Part shown: piece by piece, positions 48,515-58,527 of the stretch
Layout: the number at the start of each line of letters is the position of its first letter
Position numbering within the stretch: the stretch's first letter is position 1
Source: Ostreococcus lucimarinus CCE9901
Taxonomy: Eukaryota; Chlorophyta; Mamiellophyceae; Mamiellales; Bathycoccaceae
DNA length: 64,000 nt
NCBI RefSeq assembly: GCF_000092065.1
Contig: NC_009356.1
Coordinates: forward strand, 1 to 64,000
Direction: 5' to 3'
Notes under the pieces: generated by a model
Databases searched by the model: none
What the model was told of the DNA's origin: nothing
The model's input: the letters and a program-made list of their open reading frames with translations, nothing else
Program-made: the position numbers and the translations under genes

Positions 48515-50289
48515 TTTACACGTTCTACTTCGCGAAGACTCGTGGGTAACGTCGTCTCGTCGAAAGTGGGTTTTCGTAAGAATCGCACGGATTCAGGGTC
48601 GCGAGTCCACGGGGCGACGAACCCGCTGGCGAGCAAGTCCTGCTCGTCCTTGCGTTCTTGCTCGGCGTTCTTGCGTTCTTGCTCGGCGTTCTTCTTCGCT
48701 TCGCGTCTCTCGCGCTTCGACTCAGAAGACGCGAAGAGTTTGCCGAATAAACCGCGACGTTTCGGAGGTTTCGATCGCTGCTTTTCGTCGTCTGCGGCGT
48801 TATCGCTACCGCTCGAGGAAGCGTCGAAATCGAGACGATCCGACGCGTGTTCATCGCCGACGCCCGCGGTGGCAACCTTCTTCGGCGCGTTCGCTATGGC
48901 AGTTGACGACGCTTCGCTCGCATTATCGCTTTCGATCGAACTTCCAGCGCCTCCAAAATGCGGCCGATCGCTACCCGTGTCGACGCGCTGGAGTATCGTT
49001 GCGGCTCTGAACATTCCGCCCATCGGCGCGGCGAGACGTCGGTAGAAAAGTGACTTGACGTTCTCCGGCGTGTCTGGGTCAAACTGTAATCGCTTGATGG
49101 AGAGTTTCGCGGACGCATTCGCGCGCGACTTCTCAAATTGGATCTCGTCAGCGATTTCAGGGGCTTTCTCAAGAGACAATCGTCGAACGCCGACGACTCG
49201 ATGCCCTTTGTGAGTAAACTTTTGCACCCCCCGTGTGTTTTCCGTCGCTCGCTTCTCGGCAAACGCAAAGTCCTGCTCCTCTTCCGTCATTTCGAACATG
49301 ATGAGGAGTAGATTGGTAAAATAATCTCTCGCCACGTTCATTGGACGCATGTCTTCCGGTGTCGCCAAATCTACCGCCGATGTGTAGCGCTCGAGCGCGT
49401 CCTCGGCCTCGTACGCCTCTTCGAAAATCTCCATACCGTGCTCTGATCCCTCGTTGTTATCCACCGAGTACGTATCCGCCTCTGGATCCCAAAACCGTTC
49501 GCGTTCGCTGTAGACGCCTTCAAAAACTTCCGGTCGCCCGGGCACGTTTTTAGACGCCGGCTGTTTCTCGAACCACTTCTCTTCTACGAGCAACATCTTG
49601 GCTAATTTCAACTCGACGTGTTCTTCGTGCGTAACGGTTCGTTCGGCGACCGCGTTGAAGGTCGGCGCGACGGCTTGGGCCGCGCTCGTGAACGCGGCTG
49701 GTACGAACCTTTGCATAAATTCCATCGCTTCGCCGTCCGGGTGATCCCACGTCGTTTCATTCGTCTCCTCGTCGACGTAATAATACTCTTCCCGCAGTTT
49801 GTCGTAATACTTCGAGTACCGACGCCCGTTCGTCGAGCTCACGAAAGATTCGCCCTCGTTCCGTCCGTCATCGATTCCCGATTCTGAGTCCGACGTCACG
49901 TCGTGTGCGTTCGGATCTTTGATCGTTTTCCACGACGGCCATTTTGAATCCTCGCGATCCTTCGTGACGGGATTATAGTAGTGCTTCCTCCTGAACTCTT
50001 TATCGACGCGCGCGTACCAAACGTCCCCAGTCGTTTTACAACGAAGCGCGGCGACGACTTCGTACCCATCCATGTCTGTCCCGATCGCGTCCATCGGCGA
50101 AGATGCCTTCGACGGGCTCGATTTACTATCCCCAGCCTCGCCCGCGTCTCGCTCGCCGCTCGGCGACGACGGCGTCGGCGTCGTCTCGGCGCGCTCGGGC
50201 GTCGACCCCGACTCGGCCTCTCTTCGCGCGAGCGTTCGCGACGAGAACGCCACCGCCGGTGCGTCCGTGATCACCGGCGATTCGGGCAT
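48511..50289 (-). CDS. WW-domain protein of unknown function
   Basis: A 592-residue acidic protein. Residues ~160-185 carry a WW module (YYYVDEETNETTWDHP), which binds Pro-rich or phospho-Ser/Pro ligands. A second, weaker WW-like element is WYARVDKEFRRKHYYNPVT, near residues 90-110. The middle contains a helical region, YFTNLLLIMFEMTEEEQDFA. The C terminus has a Lys/Arg/Glu stretch built from a short duplicated unit (KNAEQER twice, bases ~48650-48695). No enzyme domain recognised. ATG at 50289. It overlaps the next gene by 4 bases. Confidence 0.62.
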   Translation of the reverse strand: MPESPVITDAPAVAFSSRTLARREAESGSTPERAETTPTPSSPSGERDAGEAGDSKSSPSKASSPMDAIGTDMDGYEVVAALRCKTTGDVWYARVDKEFRRKHYYNPVTKDREDSKWPSWKTIKDPNAHDVTSDSESGIDDGRNEGESFVSSTNGRRYSKYYDKLREEYYYVDEETNETTWDHPDGEAMEFMQRFVPAAFTSAAQAVAPTFNAVAERTVTHEEHVELKLAKMLLVEEKWFEKQPASKNVPGRPEVFEGVYSERERFWDPEADTYSVDNNEGSEHGMEIFEEAYEAEDALERYTSAVDLATPEDMRPMNVARDYFTNLLLIMFEMTEEEQDFAFAEKRATENTRGVQKFTHKGHRVVGVRRLSLEKAPEIADEIQFEKSRANASAKLSIKRLQFDPDTPENVKSLFYRRLAAPMGGMFRAATILQRVDTGSDRPHFGGAGSSIESDNASEASSTAIANAPKKVATAGVGDEHASDRLDFDASSSGSDNAADDEKQRSKPPKRRGLFGKLFASSESKRERREAKKNAEQERKNAEQERKDEQDLLASGFVAPWTRDPESVRFLRKPTFDETTLPTSLREVERVK

Positions 50290-50536
50290 CGCGAGCGCGT
50301 CGTTCGCGCGCGTGTACGCGTCGCGCGTCGGCGTAACACCACTAGAATCAATTCAGAATTCCAACTCACAACGCCGAGGCTTCGCGACGCGCGCCGTGGA
50401 CGCGTCGCGCGGCGGACGGGGTCGCGCGCGCGCGAACGCCGCGATGCGTGCCGCGCGGTGCGCGCGAGATCGACGCTCGGTGCGTCGAGGCGTGCGGTCA
50501 ATCGGTGTTCTCGTTCGCGAGGCTACAACTTCTACG

Positions 50537-51892
50537 CTAGTCGCTAAAACCGTACTTTTCGAGCGTTTGCCCGAGCGGGGCGATGAGAATTTGCTTTTTG
50601 CGGAGACGGAATTCTACGGCGAGGGCGGTTTCGGGGGACACGTTCGGGTCGGCGAGCGCGGCGACGTCGTCTTTGATTTTGGTGCGAAAGCGGCCGCCGA
50701 CGAGCAACGCGCGGCATCGAGAGGCGACGACGTCTAACCACGGAATACCGAGAACATCATCGCACGCCTCGATCAATTTTTCGTCGACTGAGTCCACCTT
50801 GATCTTCACGCGCGCGTCGTCGCCGAAGACGTCGCGTAGGCGCGCCCGCGTGGTCGCGTCGAGGTCCCGCCTGAACTCGTCGGCGACGTGCGCGACCAAT
50901 TCGTCGACGTTTTCGAAAATAACGAACGTGTCGTTGACGTTGGTACCCCTCGGGATGAAACCGAAATACATCAACCACACGTCGTTAGGGAACGAGCCGT
51001 AGGAAATTAAAATTTCCTCGCCCGCTTCCACGGTTTCGCCATCCGGGTCGACGACGAGCTCGAAAAACTTGTCCATCGTCGACGACGGCGCTATCTCTGC
51101 TATTTCTTCCGTCGCAGCCGCTCCCTGACACGTCTCCGGCGACGTCACCACGCGCACGATGGCGTTAAAGCGCGCGGCGTCGTGATTACACATGTCCACG
51201 CCCGGCACCAACAGTCGCGTCGCTCGCTCCGCCGCGCCGTCTCGCCGCGTGAACACTCTCGAGTGCACCACCGCGGTGGCCCACTTCAAATCCTCGACCG
51301 TCGCCCCGATCGCGGCCAATCGCTCGCCGTACGCCTCGCGCGCGCGCTCGTGCGCTCGCCGCACGGCCAACGCCTCGTCGACGACGCTTTCGTCTTCGAT
51401 TTCCCGCAGCGCTTCGTCGTCGAAATCCAACGCCGGCGTCTTCGGCGCCGGTCTCGGCAATCGCGTCAACCACGCCGCGCGTTCGTTCGACTCTCCCTCG
51501 CTCAGTTCTTCCAAGAGCGTCATCGCCATCGCGGACGACCACCGCGCGTCGTCGTCGCCGTCGTCGTCGCCGCTCGCGCTCGCGCTCTCCACCACCAACC
51601 CCCAGGGCACGCGCAGCAGCGTCTCTCCCGGCGCCAGATCCCGCACCGCCTCGACGCCGCGCGTCCCGAACGCGCGTCCGCGCTCGGTCAGCGCGATGCG
51701 CGTCGCCACGCCGTCGTCTTTCGTCGCGCGCGCCAACCACCGCGCGAAGTCTTCGTCTTCGTCTTCGTCTTCGTTCGCGCTCGCGCGCGCCCTCGCCCGC
51801 GCGCCGCGCGTCGCCGTCGCGCGTCGTCGTCGCGCCGTCGCGCGCGCCGCGCCGGCCGCGCCCTCGGCCGCGCGCGGCGCCGCGCGCGCCAT
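50537..51892 (-). CDS. SET-domain protein methyltransferase, Rubisco LSMT-like
   Basis: A 451-residue protein. A basic transit-like N terminus (MARAAPRAAEGAAG, then Arg-rich) is followed by a split SET domain: RGVEAVRDLAPGETLLRVPW, later VPGVDMCNHDAARFN (the NH of the SET core) and GEEILISYGSFPNDVWLMYFGF (the EEI-SYG motif). A C-terminal Rubisco LSMT substrate-binding-like helical region ends the protein. Relatives methylate Lys in plastid Rubisco large subunit, aldolase or other proteins; the target here is unknown. The frame continues upstream to 52333 antisense to the next gene; ATG 51892 is used. Confidence 0.82.
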   Translation of the reverse strand: MARAAPRAAEGAAGAARATARRRRATATRGARARARASANEDEDEDEDFARWLARATKDDGVATRIALTERGRAFGTRGVEAVRDLAPGETLLRVPWGLVVESASASGDDDGDDDARWSSAMAMTLLEELSEGESNERAAWLTRLPRPAPKTPALDFDDEALREIEDESVVDEALAVRRAHERAREAYGERLAAIGATVEDLKWATAVVHSRVFTRRDGAAERATRLLVPGVDMCNHDAARFNAIVRVVTSPETCQGAAATEEIAEIAPSSTMDKFFELVVDPDGETVEAGEEILISYGSFPNDVWLMYFGFIPRGTNVNDTFVIFENVDELVAHVADEFRRDLDATTRARLRDVFGDDARVKIKVDSVDEKLIEACDDVLGIPWLDVVASRCRALLVGGRFRTKIKDDVAALADPNVSPETALAVEFRLRKKQILIAPLGQTLEKYGFSD

Positions 51893-51935
51893 CGAACGTC
51901 GCGACGCGCCGACCGATGCCGCACTCGGCGCCGCG

Positions 51936-52649
51936 ATGGCGACGCGCCTTCGCGCGCCTTCGCGCCCGCGCGTCGCGCCCGCGCGCGCGTCGCGACGTTC
52001 GCGCGTCGCCGCGCCGCCGCGCGCGATCGGCGTGCGCCAGGTCGCGGGCGAGGGCGCGGCGCTGGTGGACAGACTTCGCGCGTGCGCCGAGGTCACGGCG
52101 GAATCGTTCGGCGCGGACGAATCGAGCGCGGTGAGCGTGCTCGATGGGCTCGTGCGCAAGGTGAGGTACTCGGGCGATGCGTTCGCGCTGCTCGAGGCGT
52201 ACGACGACGGCGCGAGCGACGGCGAGGAGGAAAGATTGTGCGGGTGCGCGGACGTGACGGCGCTGCCGGCGTTCGGGCCGCGAGCGAGCAAGGAAACGCT
52301 CGTCGCGAGGGTGCCCATCGCGCTCGGACTCACGGAACAGAGTAATTACGCGTATCTGAGCGGAATGTGCGTGCGGGAATCGCATCGACGACGAGGGGTG
52401 GGGGTGAAATTGTTGGAGGCGTGCGAGACGTGCGCGAGGAAGATGACGCCGACGCCGGCGGCGATGGCGTTGCACGTCGATAGCGATAACGAAGGGGCGA
52501 TCGCGCTGTATGAGGGGTGCGGATACGCGCGTGTGATCGAACGCGAGGTCGACGACGCGTTCGGGCGGATGTCGCGCGCGCTCGGTGGACTCGTGGGGGG
52601 GAAAAAGAAAAAAATATTAATGTCCAAGTGGTTGAGCTCGCGCGAGTAG
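51936..52649 (+). CDS. GNAT-family N-acetyltransferase, probably plastid
   Basis: A 237-residue protein. An Arg/Ala-rich transit-like N terminus (MATRLRAPSRPRVAP) is followed by a GNAT fold: YAYLSGMCVRESHRRRGVG (acetyl-CoA pyrophosphate loop RRRGVG), then MALHVDSDNEGAIALYEGCGY, the usual motif B. Plastid GNATs of plants acetylate protein N termini and lysines; the substrate here is unknown. The frame opens far upstream inside the antisense SET gene; ATG 51936 is used. Only 43 bases separate its ATG from that of the divergent SET gene. Confidence 0.8.
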   Translation: MATRLRAPSRPRVAPARASRRSRVAAPPRAIGVRQVAGEGAALVDRLRACAEVTAESFGADESSAVSVLDGLVRKVRYSGDAFALLEAYDDGASDGEEERLCGCADVTALPAFGPRASKETLVARVPIALGLTEQSNYAYLSGMCVRESHRRRGVGVKLLEACETCARKMTPTPAAMALHVDSDNEGAIALYEGCGYARVIEREVDDAFGRMSRALGGLVGGKKKKILMSKWLSSRE

Positions 52650-52773
52650 TCTTCGTCGGTCGCGGATGTAATCGAACGAGGACGATCGGTAGTAGCGTTG
52701 GTAGCGTACAATTCGAAGCGATGGTGTTACATGAGTATTGTTACTGTTTTCGTGTCGGTGTGGGGTCAAAAAC

Positions 52774-54468
52774 TCAAAATTGTGTGCGTCGCATGTCTCG
52801 CACGAAGCGCGCGAAGCGGTCGAAATTCTGCGGCTCGAAGAGCTCGTCGCACATCCGCAGGTACGTGAACGATCCGAGAACGCACGCGGTATCGGGTGAC
52901 GACGACGAAGTCATCATCGTATCGTCGCTCGAAAGTGAATTCCGCGACTCAGCGCCGGGTGAGCTGACGTTTTCCGCGCTCATTGAGGACGAAAGTCGCG
53001 CCAACGGCTTTGCCGGCGACGGCGAAACGCCCGCGTATCGTTCGTACGTGCGAACGATTTGCGCGAACGCGTCGACATCGAATCTCGCCAACGCGTTTTC
53101 TCCGTTCACCGTCACTCCGGCTTCGGCCGCTTCTCGCAGAACTTGCGCCAACAAGCCTTCGGGCGAGCACATGTGCTCCGGCGAGTGCTCGACGTCGCGC
53201 ATCTCCACGCACGTAAACGTAAGCTCGACGCCGAATCGAGCGCACAGGTCGATGATTTGCGAGTATCCTCGCGGTTCACATCCTAAAACCATGTCCACAT
53301 CGCCGTTCCCGTCCGCAGGCGGCGAGGGCGTGGCGTTGTAATACCCCGCCGTGCACTCCGCGGCGCGACTGGGGTGACCGTGCCACCAATGCACGCCCGC
53401 GCATTTGATGCCGAGCGAGGCGTCGACGCCGTCAAACTCCCGCACCGCGTGTTCCAAAACGCGCTCACCGTGCGCGACGAGTTCGCGACTGTACCACGAC
53501 AAGAAAAACTTACCGTACGGCGTGTTCCAATCCCCCGTTCCGTCGGCGGCGAAGAAGCTCCTCGACGCGCTCTCCGGGGCGCACGAAAAGCTCGCGCTCG
53601 TCAGGCTCGAATTCGACGTGCTCGCCGTCATCGTGTGACGTCGCTTGGCGTCGGGTTCATCCTCACTCGTTCGTCTGATCGGTGGTTCCAACACGTTTCC
53701 CTCCGGATCGCAGTTGTAGCTCGGCCCGTTCACCGGCGGGTGGCGTCCCCACTCGGGCTTGCCGCACGCCGCGGCTTCGTACGCCAGGGACATGCGCGCG
53801 CGCTCGTCAAAGGCTTGGAACTCACCGACGCCCGGGAAGTGCCATCCATCACCCGCGCGATAAGATGGATACCGAAGTTCACCGCACGGCCCGAGACCTA
53901 TGATGACTTGCGAAATCACCGGCGGCGCGTCTGCGGACCCGGTCAAAAACGTCGCGAACGCCGCGCGAAACGCCGCCATGAAGTCGCGATAACACTCCAA
54001 CGGCGATCGATCGCCTCGTCGCGCGTCCCGCGTTTCGTCCCCCCACAGCGACAAGTATTCCTCAGTGACGTTTCCTCGTCGATCGGCGTACATGTTTTCC
54101 CTCGCCGGCTCCCCCCGCGCCCACTCCGGCAAGCCGATTTCGCACCCCTCGTCCCCGACCGAGTCCCCGCACGCGTGAAACGACAGCACGACGTCCACGC
54201 TCAATCCAGCGTCTCGACACATCTCGCACAGCGCGAGATATCCCCGCCACTCGTACGCTCTCGGTCGCTCGCCCTCGCACGCCCCCCACCAGCAATCCAC
54301 CATGACGCCGTCCGCGCCCGCGTCGGCGACGCTTCGCAGCGCCTTCGCCAGCGTCTCCCGCGTCGTCCTCGTCGTCGTCCTCGCCACGCAATCCAGCGGC
54401 AGCATCACCCGCACGCCGCGTCCCGCGTCTCTTCCCTCGCGTCCGTTCGCGCCGTTTCCTCGCCGCAT
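52774..54468 (-). CDS. Beta-amylase (GH14)
   Basis: A 564-residue enzyme that releases maltose from non-reducing ends of starch. Family segments in order: GVRVMLPLDCV, GADGVMVDCWWGACEG, VDVVLSFHACGDSVGD, the acid/base region IIGLGPCGELRYPSY, GVHWWHGHPSRAAECTAGYY holding the second catalytic Glu, and a C-terminal FTCVEMRD. A low-complexity Ser/Thr insert lies near residues 285-325. The flexible-loop Asn usual in CGGNVGD is Ser here. The frame opens at GTG 54603 with a stop just before; ATG 54468 (MRRGNGANG) is used. The short N terminus gives no clear transit peptide, so either a 5' exon is missing or the enzyme is cytosolic. Confidence 0.88.
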   Translation of the reverse strand: MRRGNGANGREGRDAGRGVRVMLPLDCVARTTTRTTRETLAKALRSVADAGADGVMVDCWWGACEGERPRAYEWRGYLALCEMCRDAGLSVDVVLSFHACGDSVGDEGCEIGLPEWARGEPARENMYADRRGNVTEEYLSLWGDETRDARRGDRSPLECYRDFMAAFRAAFATFLTGSADAPPVISQVIIGLGPCGELRYPSYRAGDGWHFPGVGEFQAFDERARMSLAYEAAACGKPEWGRHPPVNGPSYNCDPEGNVLEPPIRRTSEDEPDAKRRHTMTASTSNSSLTSASFSCAPESASRSFFAADGTGDWNTPYGKFFLSWYSRELVAHGERVLEHAVREFDGVDASLGIKCAGVHWWHGHPSRAAECTAGYYNATPSPPADGNGDVDMVLGCEPRGYSQIIDLCARFGVELTFTCVEMRDVEHSPEHMCSPEGLLAQVLREAAEAGVTVNGENALARFDVDAFAQIVRTYERYAGVSPSPAKPLARLSSSMSAENVSSPGAESRNSLSSDDTMMTSSSSPDTACVLGSFTYLRMCDELFEPQNFDRFARFVRDMRRTQF

Positions 54469-55113
54469 CGCGTCCCGCGCCCTCTCGCTCGCGTCTTCTC
54501 TTCTCGCCGCGCGCGCGTTCGCCGTCGCCGCCGTCCCGTCCCGTCGCGCGCGTCCCTCTTCACCGTCTTCCCTCGTCCCGTCGCTCGCTCGCGCGTTCGC
54601 CACCGCGTCACCGCGTTCGCGTCGTCTTCTTCGCGTCGTCGCGTCGTCGTCGCGCGTCCCTCGTGCGCGTCGCGTCCCTCGTGCGTGCGTTCGTTCGTTC
54701 GTTCGACAGTCTGGCGACGGCGCGCGTTCGACGCGTCCGCGTTCGCGCCGCGCGTCCTCGCGCGCGGTCCGTTCGAACGAAAACCGCGGTCACGATTACG
54801 GATTCCCGACCTCGTCGCGCGTCGGGCGTCGCGTCGCGTCGCGTCGTCGACTCCCGCGTCGTCGACGCGCGCGCGCGCGCGCGATCGGCGCTTTCGCGAA
54901 AGATTTTTTCAGCCTCGGCGTGTACCCCTCGTGCGGGGGGTACACGCGAATCATCACTCGTCGATGTATCGATCGGTCGTCGTGACGTATTCAAGCGGCG
55001 TTCGGCGCTATGAGAGCGCGCGCGCGAGGCGGCGCGCGCGTCGAACGTAAACCGACCGACGCGTGCGCGCGACGCCGAGGCGCGGCGGCGACGGCGCGCC
55101 ACTCGACGCCGCG
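54469..55113. promoter_or_regulatory. Divergent region between beta-amylase and plastid L3, with an inverted repeat
   Basis: This 645-base interval contains very CG-rich DNA and no gene I can support. A perfect 11-base inverted repeat (GCGTGTACCCC at 54918-54928 and its complement at 54937-54947) with an 8-base spacer sits roughly 170 bases upstream of the L3 start. It may also contain an undetected 5' exon of beta-amylase. Confidence 0.45.
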
Positions 55114-56314
55114 ATGCGCGCCATGACGTCGTCGCGATCGACGTTCGCCGCGCCGATGCGCGCGATGCAAAACGCGAAAACGCCCGCGCGTCGACGCGGG
55201 GGGGCGTGCGCGACGCGCGCGCGCCTGGACGCGGGCGTGGGGGCGTTCGGGAGCAAGGCTGGGATGACGCAGGTGTTCACCGACGACGGGCTGTGCGTGC
55301 CGGTGACCGTGATCGCGGTGCGCGACGGGAACGTCGTGACGCAGGTACGGGAAAAATATCGAGCGAACGCGGGATGGCCGTCGGGGGGTCGGCGCGCGAG
55401 GGCGCGCGAGACGCGGCGAACGATTCGACCGACGCGCGGGCGCGTGAGGGTTGGACGACGGGGTCGATGGATGGGCGCGGCGCGCGCGATGCGTCGACGC
55501 GCGCGGCGCGTTCACGATGGGCGAACGATCGGGTGGTGTTATCGTCGATCGCGCGCGCGCGCGAAGGGCTCGGATGGGGCGGGCGAGGCGCGAGGAGGAC
55601 CGACGCTTCGCGCGCGCGGGGAGAAGCCCTAGGGCGAGGTTACCGTCGCGACGCGCGGGCGCGGGCGCGACGGACGGATGCGTTCGGGCGCGGCGTAGAG
55701 CGACGAAACGCGAAGGAGAGAATCAGAGACTGACGATATCGCGATTCGCGCGCGTTCGTGAAACACAGGTGAAGACTGAGGCGACGGATGGGTACAACGC
55801 GGTGCAAGTCGGCTACGACGCCGTGCGCGACGACAAGCTCACGAAGCCCGAACTCGGGCACTGCAAGAAGGCGGGCGCGCCGGCGCTTCGACACCTCGAA
55901 GAGTTCCGTTTGCGCGACGCTCCGACGTACGAAGTCGGGGCGCAAATCAAGCCGACGGAGTTGTTCAAGGAGGGTGATAAGGTTGACGTGCGAGGCCGCA
56001 CGATCGGTAAGGGGTTCCAAGGCGCCGTGAAGCGTTACGGTTTCTCGCGCGGTTTGATGACGCACGGTTCTAAATCGCACCGTCAACACGGTTCCATCGG
56101 CAGCGGTACCAACCCGGGTCGCATTTACCCGGGTAAGCGCATGCACGGTCACATGGGCAACGAGATGGTGACGACGAAGGGCTTAACCGTCGTCTCCGTC
56201 GAGGACGACTGCATCATCGTCAAGGGCAACGTGCCGGGCAAGAAGGGCGCTCTGTGCAAGGTGACGCCCAACAAGAAGGTCGGGGACGCGCGCTGGAGTC
56301 CCACGTCCGCGTGA
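55114..56314 (+). CDS. Plastid 50S ribosomal protein L3 (two exons)
   Basis: Exon 1 55114-55344 and exon 2 55769-56314. The 424-base intron starts GTACGG, has CTGAC at about 55730 and ends ACACAG; phase 0. The 258-residue product has a transit peptide ([14 protein letters not shown]) and the uL3 fold: [32 protein letters not shown] across the junction, [16 protein letters not shown], and the SHGSK-like loop [20 protein letters not shown]. It is bacterial/plastid-type L3, central to the peptidyl-transferase region. Frames through the intron are artefacts. Confidence 0.9.
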
Positions 56315-56596
56315 GGTCACTTTCGCGTCACTTTCGCGTCGCCGCCGCGCGTCTTGTAGCCAATTTATAATTCGACACTCCGATTCAATCGCACGAACGG
56401 ACGACCGGTGGTGCGCGTCTCGACCGTACAATCTCGACCGATTCCACCATGTTTCGACGATTTAGTTGGACCGCACACCCGACCGCGCGTCAACGGCACC
56501 GCGCGTCGCGACTCGGCGCGTCGCGCGCGACGTCTCGAGGACGCGGGCGCGCGCGCACCGAACGCGCGCGCGCGCGCGCGCTCGCGCGCGACGCGC

Positions 56597-58381
56597 ATGG
56601 AGGGCATCGCGCGCCGATCGAGCGCGCCGCGACCGCGCTCGATCGCGACCGCGCCGACGCGTCGCGCGACGACGACGACGCGCGGCGCGCCGAACGACGA
56701 CGCGGGCGACGCGCGGTACGCGATCGCGCGATCGGTGGTGCTGAACGCGCGATCGCTGACGGAAACGAAGGCGACGACGAGCGAGCCGAGGACGAGGCCG
56801 AGGACGAGCGGGACGAGCGGGCGCGGAGACGCGAGCGGGCGCGAGAGAGGGCGAGGGTTGGCGTGCGATCGAAGCGTGGGCGATCGCGTGCGAGCGAACG
56901 GAGGGGCGAATGTGAAGCACGTGCATCCGCTGCCGCTGTCGGTGACGCACGACGATGCGTTCGCGGAGAGGTTGGGGAAGTTGAGAGCGCGCGCGAGCGA
57001 CGCGGAGGACGTGTACGACGCGCTGCGGAGACGGAAAGAGGAAGGATCGCGACCGGGGGCGAGGACGGATGAGTTGAAGATTGGACTCGTGGTCGAGGGG
57101 GGGGGGATGCGAGGGGTGATCAGCGCCGGCGCGGCCGGGGCGTTGTTAGAGGCGGGGTATTACGACTGCTTCGACGCCGCGTACGGGTCGAGCGCGGGGG
57201 CGATGAATTTGACGTATTACCTCTCAAAGCAGCCGGAAGGGATTTTTGCGTACGAGGAAGATTTATGCGACGGTTCGTTCTTAGATTTAAAGCGCCACGT
57301 CTCGAGGCGGATGACGGTGATTAAGGAGGCGCACATCGATTTGGTGCGCCCCTTCGTGCGCTTTGGGCGTCGCTCTCGAAACGCCCTCGCGGCGAGAAAT
57401 GGCGCGAGCACAATCGAGACGGCGACCATGGCGGACGTCGGCACTTTAGCAGAAACGCTGAGCGACGACGATGGGGATTCAAAGTTTGCCGTGGATCCGG
57501 CGATGAATGTGAATTACTTGCTCGAAACCGTCATGGGCGGCGAAACCGGACGTCCGTTGCGATGGAAGGACGTCATCACCTCCTCCGTACCGCTCAAAGT
57601 CGTCGCCACGTCGCTCGACACACTGACAACCGTTATTTTGGATGACTTCAAGGATGAAGCCGATCTAAAAAAGTCGTTGCTCGCGAGCGCGCGCGTGCCG
57701 GCCCTCGCGGGTAGCTCCCCGGTGACTCACAGAGGTCATCGACTGGTAGACGCCGCCGTGCTCGAGCCCGTGCCCGTGCACGCGGCGGCGCACGACGGAT
57801 GCACGCACATCCTGGTTTTACTCACCGCCCCGCACAAAGTGGACACCGAAGCGGACGTGACGAACACGGAGAAGCGCGAGAACAGACGATTTCTCGGGCA
57901 GATTCGCGAACGCCTGTCTCGCGTGCGGCAATCCAAGGCGCGAGACGTCGTCGCGGCGGCGGCGAGCGACACCAACGACAGCGATCTGAACAAATCCATC
58001 GACGACCTCGAGGCGAAACCAAAACCGGCGCAATCGGCGCTGTATCGGGCCATACGCAACTTGCTCTTTGCGCCGTCGTACATGGGCGCGGTGTGGGACC
58101 TCCACGATTCCTACGCCGCCACCCTCGACGCCCGCCACGGCTGGCGCGCGCGCGACGTCTTCATCCCCTCCACAGCTCCGAGCGCATTTCATCCCATCAA
58201 GATCGCCACCATCGCTCCATCCGGTCCGGCATCCAAAGCCATGTCCAGTCTGTGCGTCGACGCCGACCTCATCGCCGCCGCGCGTCGCGAGGGCGCCGCC
58301 GCGTGTTTCCGCGCCCTCGGCGTCGCCTTCGACGACACCGCTTCGCAGCCCAACGTCCCGAGCGCCGAGCGTTCGCGTTAA
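56597..58381 (+). CDS. Patatin-like phospholipase / acyl hydrolase
   Basis: A 594-residue protein. The N-terminal ~150 residues are Arg/Ala/Thr-rich and could include a transit peptide. The patatin domain starts near residue 160: LVVEGGGMRGV (oxyanion loop), AAYGSSAGAMN (nucleophile serine in GSSAG) and HRLVDAAVLEPVPV (the Asp of the catalytic dyad). An acidic coiled segment lies between the dyad Asp and the C terminus. It should hydrolyse acyl chains from glycerolipids or related esters; location unknown. The frame opens at GTG 56408; ATG 56597 (MEGIARRSS) is used. Confidence 0.8.
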   Translation: MEGIARRSSAPRPRSIATAPTRRATTTTRGAPNDDAGDARYAIARSVVLNARSLTETKATTSEPRTRPRTSGTSGRGDASGRERGRGLACDRSVGDRVRANGGANVKHVHPLPLSVTHDDAFAERLGKLRARASDAEDVYDALRRRKEEGSRPGARTDELKIGLVVEGGGMRGVISAGAAGALLEAGYYDCFDAAYGSSAGAMNLTYYLSKQPEGIFAYEEDLCDGSFLDLKRHVSRRMTVIKEAHIDLVRPFVRFGRRSRNALAARNGASTIETATMADVGTLAETLSDDDGDSKFAVDPAMNVNYLLETVMGGETGRPLRWKDVITSSVPLKVVATSLDTLTTVILDDFKDEADLKKSLLASARVPALAGSSPVTHRGHRLVDAAVLEPVPVHAAAHDGCTHILVLLTAPHKVDTEADVTNTEKRENRRFLGQIRERLSRVRQSKARDVVAAAASDTNDSDLNKSIDDLEAKPKPAQSALYRAIRNLLFAPSYMGAVWDLHDSYAATLDARHGWRARDVFIPSTAPSAFHPIKIATIAPSGPASKAMSSLCVDADLIAAARREGAAACFRALGVAFDDTASQPNVPSAERSR

Positions 58382-58527
58382 CTCTCGAAGATCGATCTCC
58401 AAGCATTTATTTATGTAACGAAAGCGTCGTCTCGCGCGTCCCGTCGGTCGCGGGCATAAAGTGCTCAAGTGCGGTACCCGGTACCGCGCCGCACTTCGCG
58501 CCTTCCCCGCTCTCTCTCTCGCGCGCG

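Noticed and set aside
51186-52475. 429-codon minus frame and 387-codon plus frame over the SET/GNAT pair
   Set aside because: Both are Arg-rich artefacts of CG-rich DNA; recognisable SET and GNAT motifs lie in other frames.
53374-55050. 558-codon plus-strand frame opposite beta-amylase
   Set aside because: It is almost entirely Arg/Ala/Val/Ser with no domain, whereas the minus strand encodes a clear GH14 enzyme.
55345-55768. Open frames through the plastid L3 intron, which could suggest an unspliced L3 with an insertion
   Set aside because: The two L3 halves join exactly in phase with a GT donor, CTGAC branch and CAG acceptor, giving a normal uL3; the inserted frame has no L3 similarity.
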